This document shows, piece after piece, positions 1 to 9,468 of a DNA stretch of 64,000 nucleotides (within the stretch, counting starts at the first letter, position 1; every line of letters starts with the position of its first letter). The notes beneath the pieces were generated by a model that worked only from the letters and a program-made list of their open reading frames with translations, made no database searches and was not told the origin of the DNA. Origin of the DNA: Sneathiella chungangensis (GTDB lineage: Bacteria; Pseudomonadota; Alphaproteobacteria; Sneathiellales; Sneathiellaceae). The stretch covers positions 186,001 through 250,000 of the forward strand of contig NZ_WTVA01000001.1 in NCBI RefSeq assembly GCF_009882935.1, in the 5' to 3' direction. The position numbers and the translations under genes are program-made.

Positions 1-1272
1 CGTCATCACCAACACATCGACACCGCCCTTGCCGTCGCGTCCCTTGGCGCTGAGGGCAAGGCGCTGATGCACGCCGAAGCGATGCTGTTCGTCGATGATG
101 GCAAGTCCGAGGTCGTGGAACCGCACATCCTCCTGAAACAGGGCGTGGGTGCCGACGACAAGATCGACCCGGCCGCTTTCGAGCGCGCCCAGCACCTCCT
201 CCCGCTTCTTGCCCTTAAGGCGCCCGGTTACGAGCATACAGGTCATCCCGGCCTTCGCGGCGAGCGGCTCGATGGCGTTGTAATGCTGATGCGCGAGGAT
301 TTCCGTCGGCGCCATGATCGTCGCCTGCGCGCCAGCCTCGACCGCCTGCGCCATGGCCAACAGCGCGACCACGGTCTTCCCGCTGCCGACATCGCCCTGC
401 AGGAGGCGAAGCATGCGGTGCGGGCCGGCCATATCCTCCTCGATCTCCTGAAGCGCCGAGGATTGCGCGGCGGTCAGGGTGAAGGGGAGGTCATTCAGGA
501 TCTTCCGGCGGATGTCGCCGGTGCCGGGCAGGGAGCGTCCGGGCTTTCGCTTCATGCTGCGCCGGACGAGTTCGAGGGCGAGCTGGTTCGCCAACAGTTC
601 GTCATAGGCAAGCCGCGCGCGGGCGGGGGCGTCGCGGTCGAAATCCGCCTCCGTCTTCGGCGCATGGGCCTCCAACAGGCTGTCTTTCCAGCCGGTCCAC
701 TGCTCCCGCGCGAGCAGGCTCCGGTCCAGCCATTCCGGCAAATCGGGCAGCATGGGGAGAAACTGGCGCGCCGCCTTGAGGAAGGTCGCGTTGGTCAGGC
801 CGGCGGTCAGCGGATAGACCGGTTCGAACAGCGGTACCGTGTCCATCGTCTCCCGCGTCGCGACGTGATCGGGATGGGTTATCTGGTAGACGCCTGCATA
901 TTCCTCGAGCTTGCCGCTGACAATCCGCTCGCCGCCTTCGGGGAACTGCTGGCGCAGATATTGTTCGCGCCCGTTGAAGAAGGTGAGGGTGAGCGGCGTA
1001 TCCCCCGCATGACACTGGATTTTATAGGGAACGCGGCGGTTGCGGGACGGATGATGCTGGTCAATATGAAGCGTCACGACGATATTCTGGTCGACGAGAT
1101 CCGGCGTCAGATGTTCCACCTTGTGTCGCGTGACCAGGCCCACCGGCAGATGCCAGGCCAGATCGATGATATTCGGTCCGGCCAGCTTTTCGATCAGCGC
1201 CGTCAGGCGCGGCCCGATACCGGTGAGCTTGCTGACCGGCGAAAATAATTGAAACAGGACTTCTGGACGCAC
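1..1272 (-). CDS. recG: ATP-dependent DNA helicase RecG (3' part missing)
   Basis: RecG reverses stalled replication forks and branch-migrates Holliday junctions. The N-terminal 424 codons are visible; the C-terminal helicase lobe lies beyond position 1. The first ~150 residues form the wedge/OB-fold region. A Walker A motif GDVGSGKT sits near residue 296, and the DEQH box, in the RecG-typical context DEQHRFGVHQR, near residue 392. The reading frame runs to a GTG at 1270-1272 preceded by a GGGGGAAG ribosome site, giving MRPEVLFQLFSPVSKLTG, a normal RecG start. The gene is divergent from sdhE-mfd, a common alphaproteobacterial arrangement. Identity is firm; the GTG start is inferred from the ribosome site. 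Confidence 0.96.
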   Translation of the reverse strand, partial: MRPEVLFQLFSPVSKLTGIGPRLTALIEKLAGPNIIDLAWHLPVGLVTRHKVEHLTPDLVDQNIVVTLHIDQHHPSRNRRVPYKIQCHAGDTPLTLTFFNGREQYLRQQFPEGGERIVSGKLEEYAGVYQITHPDHVATRETMDTVPLFEPVYPLTAGLTNATFLKAARQFLPMLPDLPEWLDRSLLAREQWTGWKDSLLEAHAPKTEADFDRDAPARARLAYDELLANQLALELVRRSMKRKPGRSLPGTGDIRRKILNDLPFTLTAAQSSALQEIEEDMAGPHRMLRLLQGDVGSGKTVVALLAMAQAVEAGAQATIMAPTEILAHQHYNAIEPLAAKAGMTCMLVTGRLKGKKREEVLGALESGRVDLVVGTHALFQEDVRFHDLGLAIIDEQHRFGVHQRLALSAKGRDGKGGVDVLVMT

Positions 1273-1427
1273 CGCTTCCCCCGTGAGTTATGGCCCGGTA
1301 TTTTGGCGGCTGTTTTGCACAAAGGTCAATGGCGCATCACGGGAAATCGCGCCGGATCGTCACTTACTGCTGACAGCGTGCGCGAGAAAGGCTATATCCA
1401 TGCTCAATTCATCAAGAGAATGAGATC

Positions 1428-1706
1428 ATGACCGAAGATATCACCATTCGCCGCAAGCGGCTTATTCATCGTTCCCGCTATACCGGCATGAAGGAGACCG
1501 ATCTGCTGCTGGGCGGCTTTGCCGGCAAATATCTCGGTGATTTCTCGATGCAGGAGCTCGATATCTACGAAGCGTTGCTTGAGGCGGGCGATCCCAATAT
1601 CTATGTCTGGGCGGTTGGGCGCGAACCGGTGCCCGAAGAATACCAGACGAGCGTTATGAAAAAACTGCAGGAATATGGCCAGCATGAACTGGCCCGCAAC
1701 GACTAG
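1428..1706 (+). CDS. sdhE: Succinate dehydrogenase FAD assembly factor SdhE
   Basis: SdhE (DUF339/YgfY family) is a small cytoplasmic helical protein that promotes covalent FAD attachment to SdhA. The 92-residue product has the family pattern: RRKRLIHRSRYTGMKETD, then LLLGGFA, and the acidic helix with LLEAGDPNIYVW. The family signature RGxxE appears here as TGMKE, so the usual arginine is a threonine while the glycine and glutamate stay. mfd starts 6 bases after the stop, so the two are probably cotranscribed. The 155-bp gap to recG must hold divergent promoters; I see no clear hexamers. Confidence 0.93.
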   Translation: MTEDITIRRKRLIHRSRYTGMKETDLLLGGFAGKYLGDFSMQELDIYEALLEAGDPNIYVWAVGREPVPEEYQTSVMKKLQEYGQHELARND

Positions 1707-1712
1707 CCTTAG

Positions 1713-4700
1713 ATGAGCGAAACCCGCACCTCACGCCTTGGCGCCCGGATAACGGAACTGGCGGAAGACCGCCGCGCCTTTCGCCTTGAATCGGTTCCCG
1801 AAGGCTATGACGCCTATCTCCTCGGGCAGCTCGCCCGCGAGAGCCGCAAGGATATCCTGTTCGTGCTGCGCGACGATCTGCGCATGGCCGCGAGCGAGGC
1901 CGCGCTGGCCTTTTTCGGTCCCGAAATCGAGATCATCAGCTTTCCCGCCTGGGATTGCCTGCCCTATGACCGCGTCTCGCCCAACCCGGAGATCGTCGCC
2001 CACCGGATGACCAGCCTCGGCCGGATGACCGAGACGGCCTCTGCCCCACGGATCTTTCTCACCACGCTGAACGCGGCGACGCAGCGGGTGCCGCCCGTCG
2101 AGATGGTCAGGGACAGCCGCCTCAGCGTCCGTGTCGGCGACCGGATCGATGGCGCGGAACTGACCGCCTATCTGATCGCCAATGGCTTTTCCCGCATCGG
2201 CACGGTGATGGAGCCGGGCGAATTCGCCGTGCGCGGCGGGCTCATCGATATCTTTCCGCCCGGCGCCGAAAACCCGGTCCGGCTTGATCTGTTCGGCGAT
2301 TCCGTCGATGGCATTCGCGAATTCGACGCCCTCAGCCAGCGATCGACGGGCAAGCTGGATCAACTGGAATTCACCGCCGCGTCCGAATTTCTCCTGAACG
2401 ATACCTCGGTGCCGCTGTTCCGCTCCCGCTACCGGGAGGAATTCGGCGCCGTCACCCAGGATGACCCACTCTATGAGGCGGTAAGCGAGAAGCGCCGCCA
2501 TGCGGGCATGGAGCACTGGCTACCGCTCTACCACGACAGGATGGCGACGGTTCTCGACTATCTGCCCGAAGCGGTCGTCTTCCTCGACCACAGGCTGGAG
2601 GAGGCGCTCGCCGCCCGGCATGAGACGGTCATCGATTATTTCGAGACCCGCAAGGCCGCGGCAACGTCGGGTGGGGCGGATTACAAGCCGCTCGACCCCC
2701 GTTATCTCTATCTCGATCCCGATGAATGGCATCAGGCGCTCTCGACCCGCGCCGCCGGGCAGTTCTCGCCCTTCAAAAGCGGCACCGCGGAGGCCGCCAC
2801 ACTCGATGCCGACGGTCACGCCGGGCGCGACTTCGCCCCCGAACGGGCGCGCCACGAAGCCAATATCTACGACTATCTCAAATCCCACGTGATCGAGAAA
2901 CTGGGCGAGAAAAAGCAGGTTATCCTTGCCTATTTCACGAACGGTTCGCGCAGCCGCAACAAGACGGTGCTCGCCGATCACGGGATCGAGCCGGTGCGCG
3001 AAATTGAAAATTTCCGCGATATCAGCGGCCCGAACATTCCGAACCTGGCGATCCTGCCCATCGAGAAGGGCTTCGAGACGCCGGATTTCGTGATCATCGG
3101 GGAGCAGGATGTGCTGGGCGACCGGCTGGTGCGGCCGCGCAAATCCTCCCGCCGGCACGAGAATTTCATCGCCGCCGCCTCTCAGCTCTCGCCGGGTGAC
3201 TATGTGGTTCATGTCGATCACGGCATCGCCCAGTATGAGGGGCTGACGACGATTGAAATCTCCGGCGCACCGCATGACTGCGTGACGCTTCTCTATGCGG
3301 GCGGCGACAAGATCTATCTGCCGGTCGAGAATATCGAGATGCTGTCGCGCTACGGCGGCAGCGATACGGCGGCGGTCCTCGACAAGCTCGGCGGTTCCGG
3401 CTGGCAGGCGCGCAAGGCGAAGCTGAAGAAACGGGTCATGGAAATGGCCGACCAGCTCATCAAGATCGCCGCCGCCCGGCAGCTTCGCAAGGCGGAGCGA
3501 CTGGCGCCACCGGACGGGCTCTACGCCGAATTCTGCGCCGATTTCCCGTTTGAGGAGACGGAGGATCAATTAAGGGCCATCGAGGATACGCTCGCTGATA
3601 TGTCGAGCGGCAAGCCGATGGACCGCCTTATCTGCGGCGATGTCGGCTTCGGCAAGACCGAAGTCGCGCTCCGGGCCGCCTTCACCGCCGCCATGGCGGG
3701 CAAGCAGGTCGCCATCGTCACACCGACGACGCTGCTGGCGCGCCAGCATTTCAAGGGCTTTACCGCGCGCTTTGCCGATCTGCCCGTCCGTATCGCGCAG
3801 CTCTCGCGCATGGTGACCACGAAAGAGGCGAACCAGACGAAGGCCGACCTTGCCTCAGGCCAGATCGATATCGTCATCGGCACCCATGCCTTGCTCGCGA
3901 AATCCATTGAATTCAAGAACCTCGGGCTTGTCATCGTCGATGAGGAACAGCATTTCGGCGTTGCGCATAAAGAACGGCTGAAGGAACTGCGTGCCGATGT
4001 GCATGTACTCACCCTGACGGCGACGCCGATCCCGCGCACGCTGCAACTTGCCATGTCCGGCATCCGCGATCTGTCCATTATCGCGACGCCACCGGTTGAC
4101 CGGCTCGCCATCCGTACCTTCGTGCTGCCGTTCGATCCGGTCGTCCTGCGCGAGGCGCTGCTGCGGGAGCATTACCGAGGCGGGCAGAGCTTCATCGTCG
4201 TGCCGCGCCTCACCGATCTTCCGGAAGTCGGGGAATTCCTGCGCGACCATGTGCCGGAGGTGAAATATGTCACCGCCCATGGCCAGCTTCCAGCCAAAGA
4301 GCTCGACAGTGTGATGAACGCCTTCTATGACGGCTCCTATGACGTGTTGGTGGCGACGAATATCGTCGAATCCGGCCTCGATATCCCCTCCGCCAATACA
4401 CTTATTACCTATCGCGCGGATATGTTCGGGCTGGCCCAGCTCTACCAGATCCGGGGGCGCATCGGCCGTTCGAAGACACGGGCCTATGCCTATCTGACGC
4501 TGCCGCCGCGCAAGCGCCTGACCGATGCGGCGGAGAAACGCCTCCGCGTGTTGCAATCGCTCGATACCTTGGGCGCGGGCTTCACACTCGCGAGCCATGA
4601 CCTGGATATTCGCGGGGCAGGGAACCTGCTCGGCGATGAGCAGTCGGGCCATATCAAGGAAGTCGGCTTCGAGCTTTATCAGGAAATGCTGGAGGAGGCG

Positions 4701-5207
4701 GTCGCAACGGCCCGCGAAACGGAGCTTGGCCATGCGATCGAGGCGGAGGATAAATGGTCGCCGAGCATCAATATCGGCACCTCGGTCCTGATCCCGGAGC
4801 ATTATGTCGCCGATCTCAGCCTCCGGATGGAGCTCTACCGGCGGATTGCCGCGCAGGAAACCGCGGAGGAGATCAACGCCTTCGCGATCGAGCTGGTGGA
4901 CCGTTTCGGCCCGCTGCCCGACGAGGTGTCGCATCTGATCGAAGTGATGATGATCAAGTATTTCTGCCGTCAGGCCAATATCGAAAAAATCGAGGCGGGG
5001 CCGAAAGGCGCGGTCCTCAGTTTCCGCGAGAACCGCTTCGATAACCCCGGCGGCCTTGTCGAGTTTATTTCGCGCGCGCCGGGATCAACAAAACTCCGCG
5101 CCGACCACAAGCTGGTCCACAGCCGCAGCTGGCAGCATCCGGAGGATCGGTTGAAAGGGGTGCTCTGGCTCGCGCAGAATCTCGCGAAGATCGCGAAGGC
5201 CGCCTAG
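1713..5207 (+). CDS. mfd: Transcription-repair coupling factor Mfd
   Basis: Mfd removes RNA polymerase stalled at lesions and recruits UvrAB. The 1164-residue length is normal. Order of parts: UvrB-homology region (about 1-350), RNA-polymerase interaction domain beginning near residue 490 (SPGDYVVHVDHGIAQYEG), RecG-like translocase with Walker A GDVGFGKTE near 642 and DEEQHFGV near 743, the TRG-type region with VESGLDIPSANT and GRIGRSKTRAYAY, and the C-terminal TRCF domain. The gene follows sdhE closely. Its stop codon abuts the stop of the convergent DsbA-family gene with no spacer. Confidence 0.97.
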   Translation: MSETRTSRLGARITELAEDRRAFRLESVPEGYDAYLLGQLARESRKDILFVLRDDLRMAASEAALAFFGPEIEIISFPAWDCLPYDRVSPNPEIVAHRMTSLGRMTETASAPRIFLTTLNAATQRVPPVEMVRDSRLSVRVGDRIDGAELTAYLIANGFSRIGTVMEPGEFAVRGGLIDIFPPGAENPVRLDLFGDSVDGIREFDALSQRSTGKLDQLEFTAASEFLLNDTSVPLFRSRYREEFGAVTQDDPLYEAVSEKRRHAGMEHWLPLYHDRMATVLDYLPEAVVFLDHRLEEALAARHETVIDYFETRKAAATSGGADYKPLDPRYLYLDPDEWHQALSTRAAGQFSPFKSGTAEAATLDADGHAGRDFAPERARHEANIYDYLKSHVIEKLGEKKQVILAYFTNGSRSRNKTVLADHGIEPVREIENFRDISGPNIPNLAILPIEKGFETPDFVIIGEQDVLGDRLVRPRKSSRRHENFIAAASQLSPGDYVVHVDHGIAQYEGLTTIEISGAPHDCVTLLYAGGDKIYLPVENIEMLSRYGGSDTAAVLDKLGGSGWQARKAKLKKRVMEMADQLIKIAAARQLRKAERLAPPDGLYAEFCADFPFEETEDQLRAIEDTLADMSSGKPMDRLICGDVGFGKTEVALRAAFTAAMAGKQVAIVTPTTLLARQHFKGFTARFADLPVRIAQLSRMVTTKEANQTKADLASGQIDIVIGTHALLAKSIEFKNLGLVIVDEEQHFGVAHKERLKELRADVHVLTLTATPIPRTLQLAMSGIRDLSIIATPPVDRLAIRTFVLPFDPVVLREALLREHYRGGQSFIVVPRLTDLPEVGEFLRDHVPEVKYVTAHGQLPAKELDSVMNAFYDGSYDVLVATNIVESGLDIPSANTLITYRADMFGLAQLYQIRGRIGRSKTRAYAYLTLPPRKRLTDAAEKRLRVLQSLDTLGAGFTLASHDLDIRGAGNLLGDEQSGHIKEVGFELYQEMLEEAVATARETELGHAIEAEDKWSPSINIGTSVLIPEHYVADLSLRMELYRRIAAQETAEEINAFAIELVDRFGPLPDEVSHLIEVMMIKYFCRQANIEKIEAGPKGAVLSFRENRFDNPGGLVEFISRAPGSTKLRADHKLVHSRSWQHPEDRLKGVLWLAQNLAKIAKAA

Positions 5208-5861
5208 CTATTCAGGATCGGAGGGAGCGCTTGCCACTTCTTCCGCGATTTTATCGAAAGCCGCCAGAAAGGCCGCCGCGTCCTGGGCGCCCGACAGGGC
5301 ATATTTGTTGTCCAGAATGAAGAAGGGAACCCCGGAGATCCCCATCTGACGGGCGCGCATATCCTCTTCGCTGACGATGTCGCTGTCCGCATTCTTCGCT
5401 AGAAGGTCAGCGACAAGCTGCGTGTCCATGCCCGCCTCCTCTGCGGCGGCAATCAGCACCGCATGATCGCCGATATCCTCGCCATCGATGAAGAAGCGGC
5501 GGAAGAGGATCTCGACCATCCGGTCCTGGCAGCCGGCGGAATAGGCCCAGCGGATCAGCCGGTGGGAATCGAGGGTATTGGGGCTGCGTTCGATCTTTTC
5601 GAACTGGAAGGGAATTTTGACAGTCTCACCCGCCATCTTCACATTCTCGTATAAATCCTTGGCGCGTTCATGGCTGCCGAACTTGCGGGCGATGAACTCC
5701 TTGCGGTCCGCGCCGCCTTTCGGCATGTCGGGATGCAACTGGAAGGGATGCCAGGTAATCTCGACATCGAGATCGGGCCGCTCGGCGAGGGCCTGTTCAA
5801 GCTTGCGCTTGCCGATGAAGCACCAGGGACAGACAGTATCGGAAACAATATCAATTTTCAT
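5208..5861 (-). CDS. DsbA-family oxidoreductase, FrnE-like
   Basis: A cytoplasmic thioredoxin-fold protein of the DsbA/FrnE family (217 residues). The CPWC motif is at residues 12-15 in the typical setting DTVCPWCFIGKRKLE, followed by a helical insertion and the C-terminal MGISGVPFFILDNKYALSGAQ segment with the cis-proline loop (GVPFF). There is no signal peptide, which argues against a periplasmic DsbA. FrnE relatives are disulfide isomerase or polyketide-isomerase-like enzymes; the substrate here is unknown. It is transcribed towards mfd and probably monocistronic. Confidence 0.88.
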   Translation of the reverse strand: MKIDIVSDTVCPWCFIGKRKLEQALAERPDLDVEITWHPFQLHPDMPKGGADRKEFIARKFGSHERAKDLYENVKMAGETVKIPFQFEKIERSPNTLDSHRLIRWAYSAGCQDRMVEILFRRFFIDGEDIGDHAVLIAAAEEAGMDTQLVADLLAKNADSDIVSEEDMRARQMGISGVPFFILDNKYALSGAQDAAAFLAAFDKIAEEVASAPSDPE

Positions 5862-5931
5862 ACCCTGACTATAGGGTCGGGATGGGCACGGGGCAAGAAT
5901 TTATTGGAACGATCGGTCCGGTATGGACGGG

Positions 5932-7236
5932 TCAGGCGGCTTTTTCTTCACCCATGCCAAGGGTCAGGCCGCGCTCGACCACATCCTCGATCCGATCACC
6001 GGGCGCCACTTCGGCAAGACCGACATAGGTTTCCACCCGCACAGGCGCGGGCAGCGGCGAGAGGGAAAATTCGGTTGCCCGCAGCACACCCTCGACACGC
6101 TTGAGGGCAATCAGCGCCTCCTGGCTCCGGGTGCCGGGCAGGGCAATCAGGAAATGACCGCGGTCGTAATGGCAGCAGAAATCCTCCCCCCGCACAAGAA
6201 AGCCAAGGGTCGAACCAACCTGCCGGAGCAGCTGATCCGCCGAGGGATAGCCATGCGCTTCCGTCACTTCGTCGAGATTGGTGATGCGGATAGAGGCGAT
6301 GCTCAGGAACTTGTTCTGCCGGGCATGATGATCGAACATCACCGGCAGATGCGCGCGCATGAACCCGCTGGAATAAAGGTTCGTCGGGCCGTCGGCCACC
6401 GGATGCGGCTTGGCGATGCGAAACAGCTTCTGGATGGCGAAGCGGTAGCGGTATTGTTGGATCTGCAGCCCGACGCGATTGACCAGGGCATCCATTTCGC
6501 GCTCGTGCAGAACAATGTCGGAAACGCCGTGGATATAGGCCGCGCGCCGGTTCTCGCAATTCTCCAGCACCATGATCACCGGCAGGTTATAGAGGCGGCT
6601 GTCGGCGCGGATATCGTAGCAGAGACGGAGGTTGCTGTCGCCATGGCCAACGCCCGACAGGATGACCGCATCGAACTTCATGGACCGCAGATCATCGAGC
6701 GCCATTTCCGGATTTTTGCAGATATTGATTTTGGTTTGAGTGTCGAGCCGCAGCAGAATATTGCCGAGCACAACCGTCTTGTTGCCGACGATAAGGATAT
6801 TGGCATCCCCGATATCCGGCTCCGGCGCCGTTACGCCGGTCAGGTCGACCCCGTAGGTTTCGGTCGTCGCGATCCGTCGCGCCAGTTCCTGCTCCATATT
6901 TTCAAGGCGGATAAGCGCGCCGACGCGGCTCCGCAGTTCCAAATCGCAGTAACCGGGAGAAATCGTCTGGATCCGGCATTTGATGTCCGCCGGCCCGATC
7001 AGCAGCGTCGGAAAGCCGTTTTCCGCCGCCATTTTCGCGATTTCCTTCACATTGACATGGGCGGTGTTGTTCTCGCCATCGATCAGGATCAGGTCAAACG
7101 ATTGATCGCCGAATTCCTGCTCGAACATCTCAAGGAACGAGAGGCGCACGCAATGATATCCGGCCTCCGTGAGGCAGGGTTCGATGGTATTTGCCGGGCT
7201 GTCCGAGACAACCAGAAGATTGGCGGCATAACGCAT
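5932..7236 (-). CDS. PopA-like protein: two receiver domains and degenerate GGDEF
   Basis: The 434 residues show a REC-REC-GGDEF layout as in PleD and PopA. The first receiver (about 1-120) keeps a possible phospho-acceptor aspartate in LILIDGEN. The second (about 140-270) reads VILSGVG at that place, so its acceptor is lost. In the C-terminal domain (about 290-425) the GGDEF signature is replaced by DRGHF near residue 360, so cyclase activity is not expected. An RxxD (RGED) lies exactly five residues upstream, the position of the c-di-GMP inhibitory I-site. Known biology: Caulobacter PopA has this combination and acts as a c-di-GMP effector. Function as a c-di-GMP receptor is inference. Confidence 0.82.
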   Translation of the reverse strand: MRYAANLLVVSDSPANTIEPCLTEAGYHCVRLSFLEMFEQEFGDQSFDLILIDGENNTAHVNVKEIAKMAAENGFPTLLIGPADIKCRIQTISPGYCDLELRSRVGALIRLENMEQELARRIATTETYGVDLTGVTAPEPDIGDANILIVGNKTVVLGNILLRLDTQTKINICKNPEMALDDLRSMKFDAVILSGVGHGDSNLRLCYDIRADSRLYNLPVIMVLENCENRRAAYIHGVSDIVLHEREMDALVNRVGLQIQQYRYRFAIQKLFRIAKPHPVADGPTNLYSSGFMRAHLPVMFDHHARQNKFLSIASIRITNLDEVTEAHGYPSADQLLRQVGSTLGFLVRGEDFCCHYDRGHFLIALPGTRSQEALIALKRVEGVLRATEFSLSPLPAPVRVETYVGLAEVAPGDRIEDVVERGLTLGMGEEKAA

Positions 7237-7434
7237 AACAAGGTCTCCAGTATTCCTGGCCGCCAGTTTAGGAAGAAAAATCTTAAAATTATGTGAGTTT
7301 TCCGCAAGTTTACGGCGCGCCCGCCGCGATATCTTGCCGCGAGCGGAAATGGAGCCTTGATTTTACGCCGGGGACGGGAAATCATGGGCGCCACACGGCA
7401 GAAGAACAAAAAGAAACGTATCGGGAGAAAATAG

Positions 7435-8202
7435 ATGACATCGCCTCACATTCTTGAGGGAAAACATGCCTTGGTGACCGGGGCCTCCTCCGGTCTCGGC
7501 TGGCAATTTGCGCTGACGCTCGCGCGCGCCGGGGCGAAGGTGACGATCGCGGCGCGGCGAACGGAAAAGCTGGAGGCGCTGGCGAAGGAAATCGCTGCCT
7601 TTGACGGGCGGGCGCTGCCGGTCCGCATGGATGTCACCGATGTGGCGAGCATTCATGACGCGGTGCATGTCGCGGAAACGGAACTGGGGCCCGTCAATAT
7701 CCTCGTCAATAATTCCGGCGTAAGTGCGCAATGCCGGGCCGAGGAGGTGACGGAGGAGGATTTCGACTATGTCATGGACACCAACGGCAAAGGCGCCTTT
7801 TTCGTCGCCCAGGCGGTCGGCCAGAGCATGATCCGCCATGGCCAGGGCGGCAAGATCATCAATATCGCCTCTGTCGCCGCATCGCGGGTTCTCAAGCAGA
7901 GCATCACCTATTGCATGTCGAAAGCCGCCGTTCAGCATATGACCCGCGCGCTCGCCGACGAATGGGGCCGCTACAAAATCCAGGTCAACTGCATCAATCC
8001 GGGCTATATCGTCACCGAGCTGAACCGCGACTATTGGGAGACCGAGTCCGGCAAACGCCTGATCTCGAAACTGCCCGGCCGCCGGGTCGGGGAGCCGGCG
8101 GTTCTGGACGGCGCGCTTCTTCTGCTCGCCGGATCGGGATCGGATTTCATGACCGGCTCGATCCTCGAGGTCGATGACGGCCTCACTGTTTCCGGGTTTT
8201 GA
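7435..8202 (+). CDS. Short-chain dehydrogenase/reductase (SDR)
   Basis: A 255-residue classical SDR. Visible are the nucleotide-binding TGASSGLGWQFA near the N-terminus, NNSG in place of the usual NNAG, a serine in NIASVAASR, and the YCMSK catalytic Tyr-x3-Lys, followed by NPGYIVTELN. The basic residues after the first beta-strand (AARRTEK) suggest NADP(H) preference. An FAD monooxygenase gene begins 9 bases downstream, so the pair probably acts on the same unknown substrate. A 16-codon open frame ending directly before this ATG may be a leader peptide. Confidence 0.9.
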   Translation: MTSPHILEGKHALVTGASSGLGWQFALTLARAGAKVTIAARRTEKLEALAKEIAAFDGRALPVRMDVTDVASIHDAVHVAETELGPVNILVNNSGVSAQCRAEEVTEEDFDYVMDTNGKGAFFVAQAVGQSMIRHGQGGKIINIASVAASRVLKQSITYCMSKAAVQHMTRALADEWGRYKIQVNCINPGYIVTELNRDYWETESGKRLISKLPGRRVGEPAVLDGALLLLAGSGSDFMTGSILEVDDGLTVSGF

Positions 8203-8211
8203 GGGACGAAG

Positions 8212-9465
8212 ATGGGAACCTTCAGCGGAATGATTGCAGGCGGCGGGCTGGTCGGCCTGACCCTCGCGCTCGCGCTGCATGAAAAAGGGATCAAGGTCCG
8301 CGTTTTTGAGGCCGTCAAGGAAATCAGGCCGCTCGGCGTCGGCGTCAATCTGCTGCCACATTCGGTACAAAATCTCGAAAAGCTGGGACTGCTGCCGGAA
8401 CTCGAGAAAGTCGCCATAAAGACCTCGAGCCTTGCCTATTACACCGAGGACGGCAAGACCATCTGGCGGGAGCCGCGCGGGCTCGACGCGGGATATGACG
8501 TGCCCCAATTCTCCATCCATCGCGGCGATTTCCATATGATCCTGCTGAATGCCGCGCGCGAGCGTCTCGGCGCGGAAAATATCGTCAGCGGCCATCATTT
8601 CCAGTCCTTCGAACAGGATGGCGGCGGGGTCACCGCCCATTTCACCGACCGCGAAACGGGGGAGGCCGTCGGGACGGCGCGCGGCGATTTCCTGGTCGGC
8701 GCCGACGGCATCAATTCGCGCCTTCGGCAGATTTTCTATCCCGACGAAGGCCCGCCCAAATATTCCGGCCAGATGCTCTGGCGCGGCGTGACGGAAATGG
8801 AGCCATTTCTCGATGGCCGCTCCATGTTCATGGCCGGTCATAACGACCTCAAGCTGGTCGCCTATCCGATCCGCAGCGACAGCGCAAAACGCGGCACGTC
8901 CTATATCAACTGGATTGCCGAGCGGCGCATCCCCTCGGACCTTGCTACGCGCAGCGCGGACTGGAACGAGAAGGGGCTGATCGAGGAATTCAAACCCTAT
9001 TTCGCCAGCTGGAATCTCGGCTGGCTCGATATCAACAGGCTGTTCGAAAACGCCATTTCCATCCATAAATTCCCGATGGTCGACCGCGATCCGGTGCCGC
9101 AATGGTCCTTCGGGCGGGTGACTCTGATGGGGGATGCCGCCCATGCCATGTATCCGAACGGCTCCAACGGGGTGTCGCAGGGCGTGCTGGACGCCATGAC
9201 CTTCGCCGATCTCATGGAGAATGCGACGGATATCGAGACGACGCTGACCGCCTATGACGATGCGCGGCGGGAGGCGACGGCGAAGATCTCGCTCGCCAAC
9301 CGGCAGACGGGACCGGAGCTTGTCATGCAGATGGTGAAGGATCAATGCCCCGGCACCTGCGGTGAGACGCACAGCTGTATTCCAAAGGATGTACTGGAAG
9401 AAGTCGCGACGGCCTACAAGAAGCTTGCCGGTTTCGACAAGCAGACACTGAAGTCCGCGCGTTAG
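8212..9465 (+). CDS. FAD-dependent monooxygenase (salicylate hydroxylase type)
   Basis: A 417-residue group A flavoprotein monooxygenase, likely NAD(P)H-dependent hydroxylation of an aromatic or similar ring. The N-terminal FAD fingerprint IAGGGLVGLTLALAL, the second motif VGADGINSRLR near residue 165 and the ribose-binding VTLMGDAAHAMYPNGSNG near residue 305 are all present. A GAGGGAC ribosome site precedes the ATG. Coupling with the upstream SDR suggests a small catabolic pair. The cysteine-rich C-terminus (CPGTCGETHSC) is an oddity that may bind metal or form disulfides. Substrate unknown. Confidence 0.88.
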   Translation: MGTFSGMIAGGGLVGLTLALALHEKGIKVRVFEAVKEIRPLGVGVNLLPHSVQNLEKLGLLPELEKVAIKTSSLAYYTEDGKTIWREPRGLDAGYDVPQFSIHRGDFHMILLNAARERLGAENIVSGHHFQSFEQDGGGVTAHFTDRETGEAVGTARGDFLVGADGINSRLRQIFYPDEGPPKYSGQMLWRGVTEMEPFLDGRSMFMAGHNDLKLVAYPIRSDSAKRGTSYINWIAERRIPSDLATRSADWNEKGLIEEFKPYFASWNLGWLDINRLFENAISIHKFPMVDRDPVPQWSFGRVTLMGDAAHAMYPNGSNGVSQGVLDAMTFADLMENATDIETTLTAYDDARREATAKISLANRQTGPELVMQMVKDQCPGTCGETHSCIPKDVLEEVATAYKKLAGFDKQTLKSAR

Positions 9466-9468
9466 GGG

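Noticed and set aside
67-1248. Long plus-strand open frame of 393 codons
   Set aside because: It is antisense to recG, whose minus-strand frame carries clear helicase motifs; high GC keeps the opposite frame open.
2520-3569. Long minus-strand open frame inside mfd
   Set aside because: mfd motifs run through the whole stretch and the antisense product resembles no protein.
7363-9372. 669-codon minus-strand open frame
   Set aside because: Antisense to the SDR and FAD monooxygenase genes, which carry complete family motifs.
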